Positions 5,774 through 7,705 of a stretch of DNA of 7,705 nucleotides are shown piece after piece. The stretch's first letter is position 1. The number at the start of each line of letters is the position of its first letter. The notes below the pieces were generated by a model that saw only the letters and a program-made list of their open reading frames with translations, did no database searches and was not told where the DNA came from. The position numbers and the translations under genes were made by a program. Source of the stretch: a bacterium (GTDB lineage Bacteria > Bacteroidota > Ignavibacteria > Kapaibacteriales > UBA2268); NCBI GenBank assembly GCA_024710535.1, contig JANJUO010000195.1:1-7705 (forward strand), written 5' to 3'.

Positions 5774-7093
5774 ATGTTCAGAAAAGAAGAAAATGATGAT
5801 GTTAGAGAGACCAAAAAAACTTTTGCAATCAAAGCAATACAAGGTTTCATGTATGTTGCATTACCAACTCTCATTGCATCTTTATCAAGAACCTTGTATT
5901 TAGGATGGAGCAATAATTATATAGTATATATTTTAGGTGCTTCGATACCTTATATTTTATATTTATTTAAAGACAAGCTCAAATATGAAACAATAATTAT
6001 ATTTGCAATATCAATTCTAACAATAGTAGCATTTACATCGTTTGCAAACTATAGTTTTTTTGGTCTTGGAATGATATATTTATTCTTTGCAGTACTATTA
6101 AGTGTTATATTCTTTGGTAAAAAGCTCACTCTTGTTTTGTTAAGTGTATTTGTAGTAGGAATTATCACAAATCTAATATTATTCAAACTTAATATAATTG
6201 TTTATAAAGTAGATTTCAATGAATATAATCAATTAGTACCTGTTTGGCTGACTCAAATAACAGGTTTACTTCTATTATCAATGATTGGGATTAACTTATT
6301 TGGTTATTATAATGTAAAATTAAAAAGTATAATAACTGATACAAGACAAAAATCAATTGATTTAGAAATTGCTAAGAAAAAAGCAGAAGAAAGTGATGAC
6401 CTTAAAACAGCATTTCTCCGTAATATGACTCATGAAATTCGTACACCATTAAATCAAATCGTTGGATTTACACAATTACTTAAGCATGAAAATCTTTCTC
6501 CCGAAGAAGTGCAAGATTATTCTGAATTTATAAAAGAAAGTAGTAACCGTCTAATAGAAACAATTAACAATGTATTAGAAATGTCGAAAATCAAAACAAA
6601 TCAATTTTCTATTAACATACATTCTTTCCATTTAAATACACTTATGAATGATTTATATGATTCATTTTATAGTATTGCAAATAAAAGAAAGTTAAAATTA
6701 TCATTAGATATGAATATTATAGAAAGTGAATTGACAATTAATTCAGATCAGATAATTATTTCAAGAATATTATCGAACTTTCTAAGTAATGCTATAAAAT
6801 TTACACATGATGGCGAAGTAAGTATTGGTTATGTCTTAAACAAAGAAGAAATATCATTTTTTGTAAAAGATACTGGAATAGGCATTAATCAAGAATTACA
6901 TGATAAAATATTTAATTTATTCCATCAATTAGATTCTTCAATTTCCAGAACTTATGAAGGAATTGGTCTTGGATTAACTATTTCGAAAGAATTAGTATCT
7001 TTACTCAACGGAAAAATTTGGGTGGAAAGTGAAGAAGGAGTTGGCTCTACGTTTTGGTTTAGTTTGCCAATTAATAATGAAAAGGGGGAATAA
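5774..7093 (+). CDS. Six-helix membrane sensor histidine kinase
   Basis: Complete 439-residue kinase. The N-terminal 180 residues hold about six membrane spans (near 22-40, 47-65, 72-90, 97-115, 118-137, 158-178) with short loops, so the sensing part is within or close to the membrane. A coiled linker (about 185-210) leads to HisKA with acceptor H220 in MTHEIRTPLNQIVGF; the H-E-x-x-T pattern means kinase and phosphatase activity are both plausible. HATPase_c has N-box SNFLSNAIKF (334-343), G1 box DTGIGI (366-371), F-box around FNLFHQLDSS (380-389), G2 box GIGLGL (396-401) and terminal STFWFSLP. Its H-box and F-box differ from the two kinases upstream, so it belongs to a different subgroup. 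No PAS or receiver domain. The next gene begins on the base after its stop codon, so the two form an operon. The start is the first ATG and agrees with the first span; no Shine-Dalgarno motif. Confidence 0.93.
   Translation: MFRKEENDDVRETKKTFAIKAIQGFMYVALPTLIASLSRTLYLGWSNNYIVYILGASIPYILYLFKDKLKYETIIIFAISILTIVAFTSFANYSFFGLGMIYLFFAVLLSVIFFGKKLTLVLLSVFVVGIITNLILFKLNIIVYKVDFNEYNQLVPVWLTQITGLLLLSMIGINLFGYYNVKLKSIITDTRQKSIDLEIAKKKAEESDDLKTAFLRNMTHEIRTPLNQIVGFTQLLKHENLSPEEVQDYSEFIKESSNRLIETINNVLEMSKIKTNQFSINIHSFHLNTLMNDLYDSFYSIANKRKLKLSLDMNIIESELTINSDQIIISRILSNFLSNAIKFTHDGEVSIGYVLNKEEISFFVKDTGIGINQELHDKIFNLFHQLDSSISRTYEGIGLGLTISKELVSLLNGKIWVESEEGVGSTFWFSLPINNEKGE
7082..7090 (+). promoter_or_regulatory. 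Purine-rich ribosome binding site for the last kinase
   Basis: AAGGGGGAA lies just ahead of the TAA-ATG junction, with the G-run five bases from the ATG at 7094, inside the last codons of the upstream kinase. It supports re-initiation at 7094. Confidence 0.5.
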
Positions 7094-7705
7094 ATGAAAA
7101 TTAAAGAATTTATCAGTTATATATTTGCAGAGAAAGAGAATTTTTCTTTAGAAAATCGTCTTTTCTTATCATCTATAATTATTGGTTTTCTAACAAGCAT
7201 TGTTGGATCGATAATGAATTTTGTGCTTGCAACATCGTTAACTGCAAGTATAATTCCACTTATTTTAACTACGGCTTTAGGATTTTTATACTACTTTGTA
7301 AGATTTAAGAAAATAATGAATCCATTAATTTTACCAATTATAATTTTTGCTATGCATGGAGTGTCAATAATATGGATTTTTAATGGTGGTATTGATGGAT
7401 CGAATAATATAACAATGATTGTAATTTTAATACTCGCACTGATTGTTGTTCCTGATAAAAATAAATTTTATGTACTTTCACTTCATTTGGTTCTACTTTC
7501 GGCTGTATATTTTCTTCAACTTTTACGACCGGATTTGATAATTGGTTTTGTTTCCGAGCAAGAACGTTGGATAGATAGTTTCATCACAATTATTTATTGT
7601 TCTGTATTCATTTACTTAATTATAAAGTTTCTTCATAAAAATTATTTATTAGAAAAGAATAGAGCAGAAGAAAGCGAAAAGAGATATAGAGCATTGGTTG
7701 AAACT
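7094..7705 (+). CDS. Six-helix membrane sensor with PAS domain, probable histidine kinase, 3' end outside window
   Basis: Open frame running off the right edge; 204 codons are visible. After a short cytoplasmic start there are six hydrophobic spans (near 23-44, 47-69, 77-96, 105-119, 124-141, 160-180). The motif WIFNGGIDG (94-102), between spans three and four, is of the kind I associate with Bacteroidota six-helix sensor regions. After the last span a charged coiled segment reads KNRAEESEKRYRALVET, the standard lead-in to a PAS domain, where the window ends. By architecture and by its direct coupling to the preceding kinase, it is most likely a sensor histidine kinase with one or more PAS domains, but the catalytic part is not in view; a PAS-linked cyclase or other output is possible. 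The start is fixed by the adjacent upstream stop and the G-rich ribosome binding site. The sensing region resembles that of the upstream kinase in layout, though not obviously in sequence. Confidence 0.85.
   Translation, partial: MKIKEFISYIFAEKENFSLENRLFLSSIIIGFLTSIVGSIMNFVLATSLTASIIPLILTTALGFLYYFVRFKKIMNPLILPIIIFAMHGVSIIWIFNGGIDGSNNITMIVILILALIVVPDKNKFYVLSLHLVLLSAVYFLQLLRPDLIIGFVSEQERWIDSFITIIYCSVFIYLIIKFLHKNYLLEKNRAEESEKRYRALVET

Overview
The window looks like AT-rich chromosomal DNA from a member of the Bacteroidota or a close relative. This rests on protein style and is not proven: a TPR-type membrane sensor kinase, two six-helix membrane sensor kinases, kinase C-termini ending in STFWFSLP, mostly A-rich leaders without Shine-Dalgarno motifs, and short palindromic repeats scattered in and between genes. 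All supported genes lie on the + strand.

Layout. (1) 1-1155: 3' part of a PAS sensor histidine kinase whose start lies left of the window. (2) 1219-3129: a complete TPR sensor histidine kinase, clearly a paralogue of the first over the catalytic half. It carries a double palindrome in frame inside its ATPase domain. (3) 3130-3592: palindrome and short direct repeats, then eleven 21-bp tandem repeats that read in frame as heptads and end in a hydrophobic tail. This ORF overlaps the next start codon by ATGA. (4) 3593-4786: a 397-residue protein with a helical N-terminal half, a Gly/Ser linker and two fibronectin type III domains. I do not recognise its N-terminal half as a named family. (5) 4787-5773: about 1 kb without an intact gene. 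It holds degenerate repeats, two inverted-repeat structures, and a relic of another FN3 domain interrupted by one in-frame TAA. (6) 5774-7093 and 7094-7705: two membrane sensor kinases abutting with zero intergenic bases; the second runs off the right edge just as a PAS domain begins.

How the parts may work together. The four kinases are sensor proteins; no response regulator, receiver domain or output gene is visible, so their partners are elsewhere. The kinases on both sides resemble a sensor-rich locus into which a repeat-rich block (about 3130-5773) has been placed or has grown. The most unusual part is the pair formed by the heptad-repeat ORF and the helical/FN3 protein, followed by a decayed FN3 copy. 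This may be a small lineage-specific module that duplicates and decays. Its function cannot be read from the sequence. I found no tRNA, rRNA, CRISPR array, transposase or convincing intrinsic terminator.
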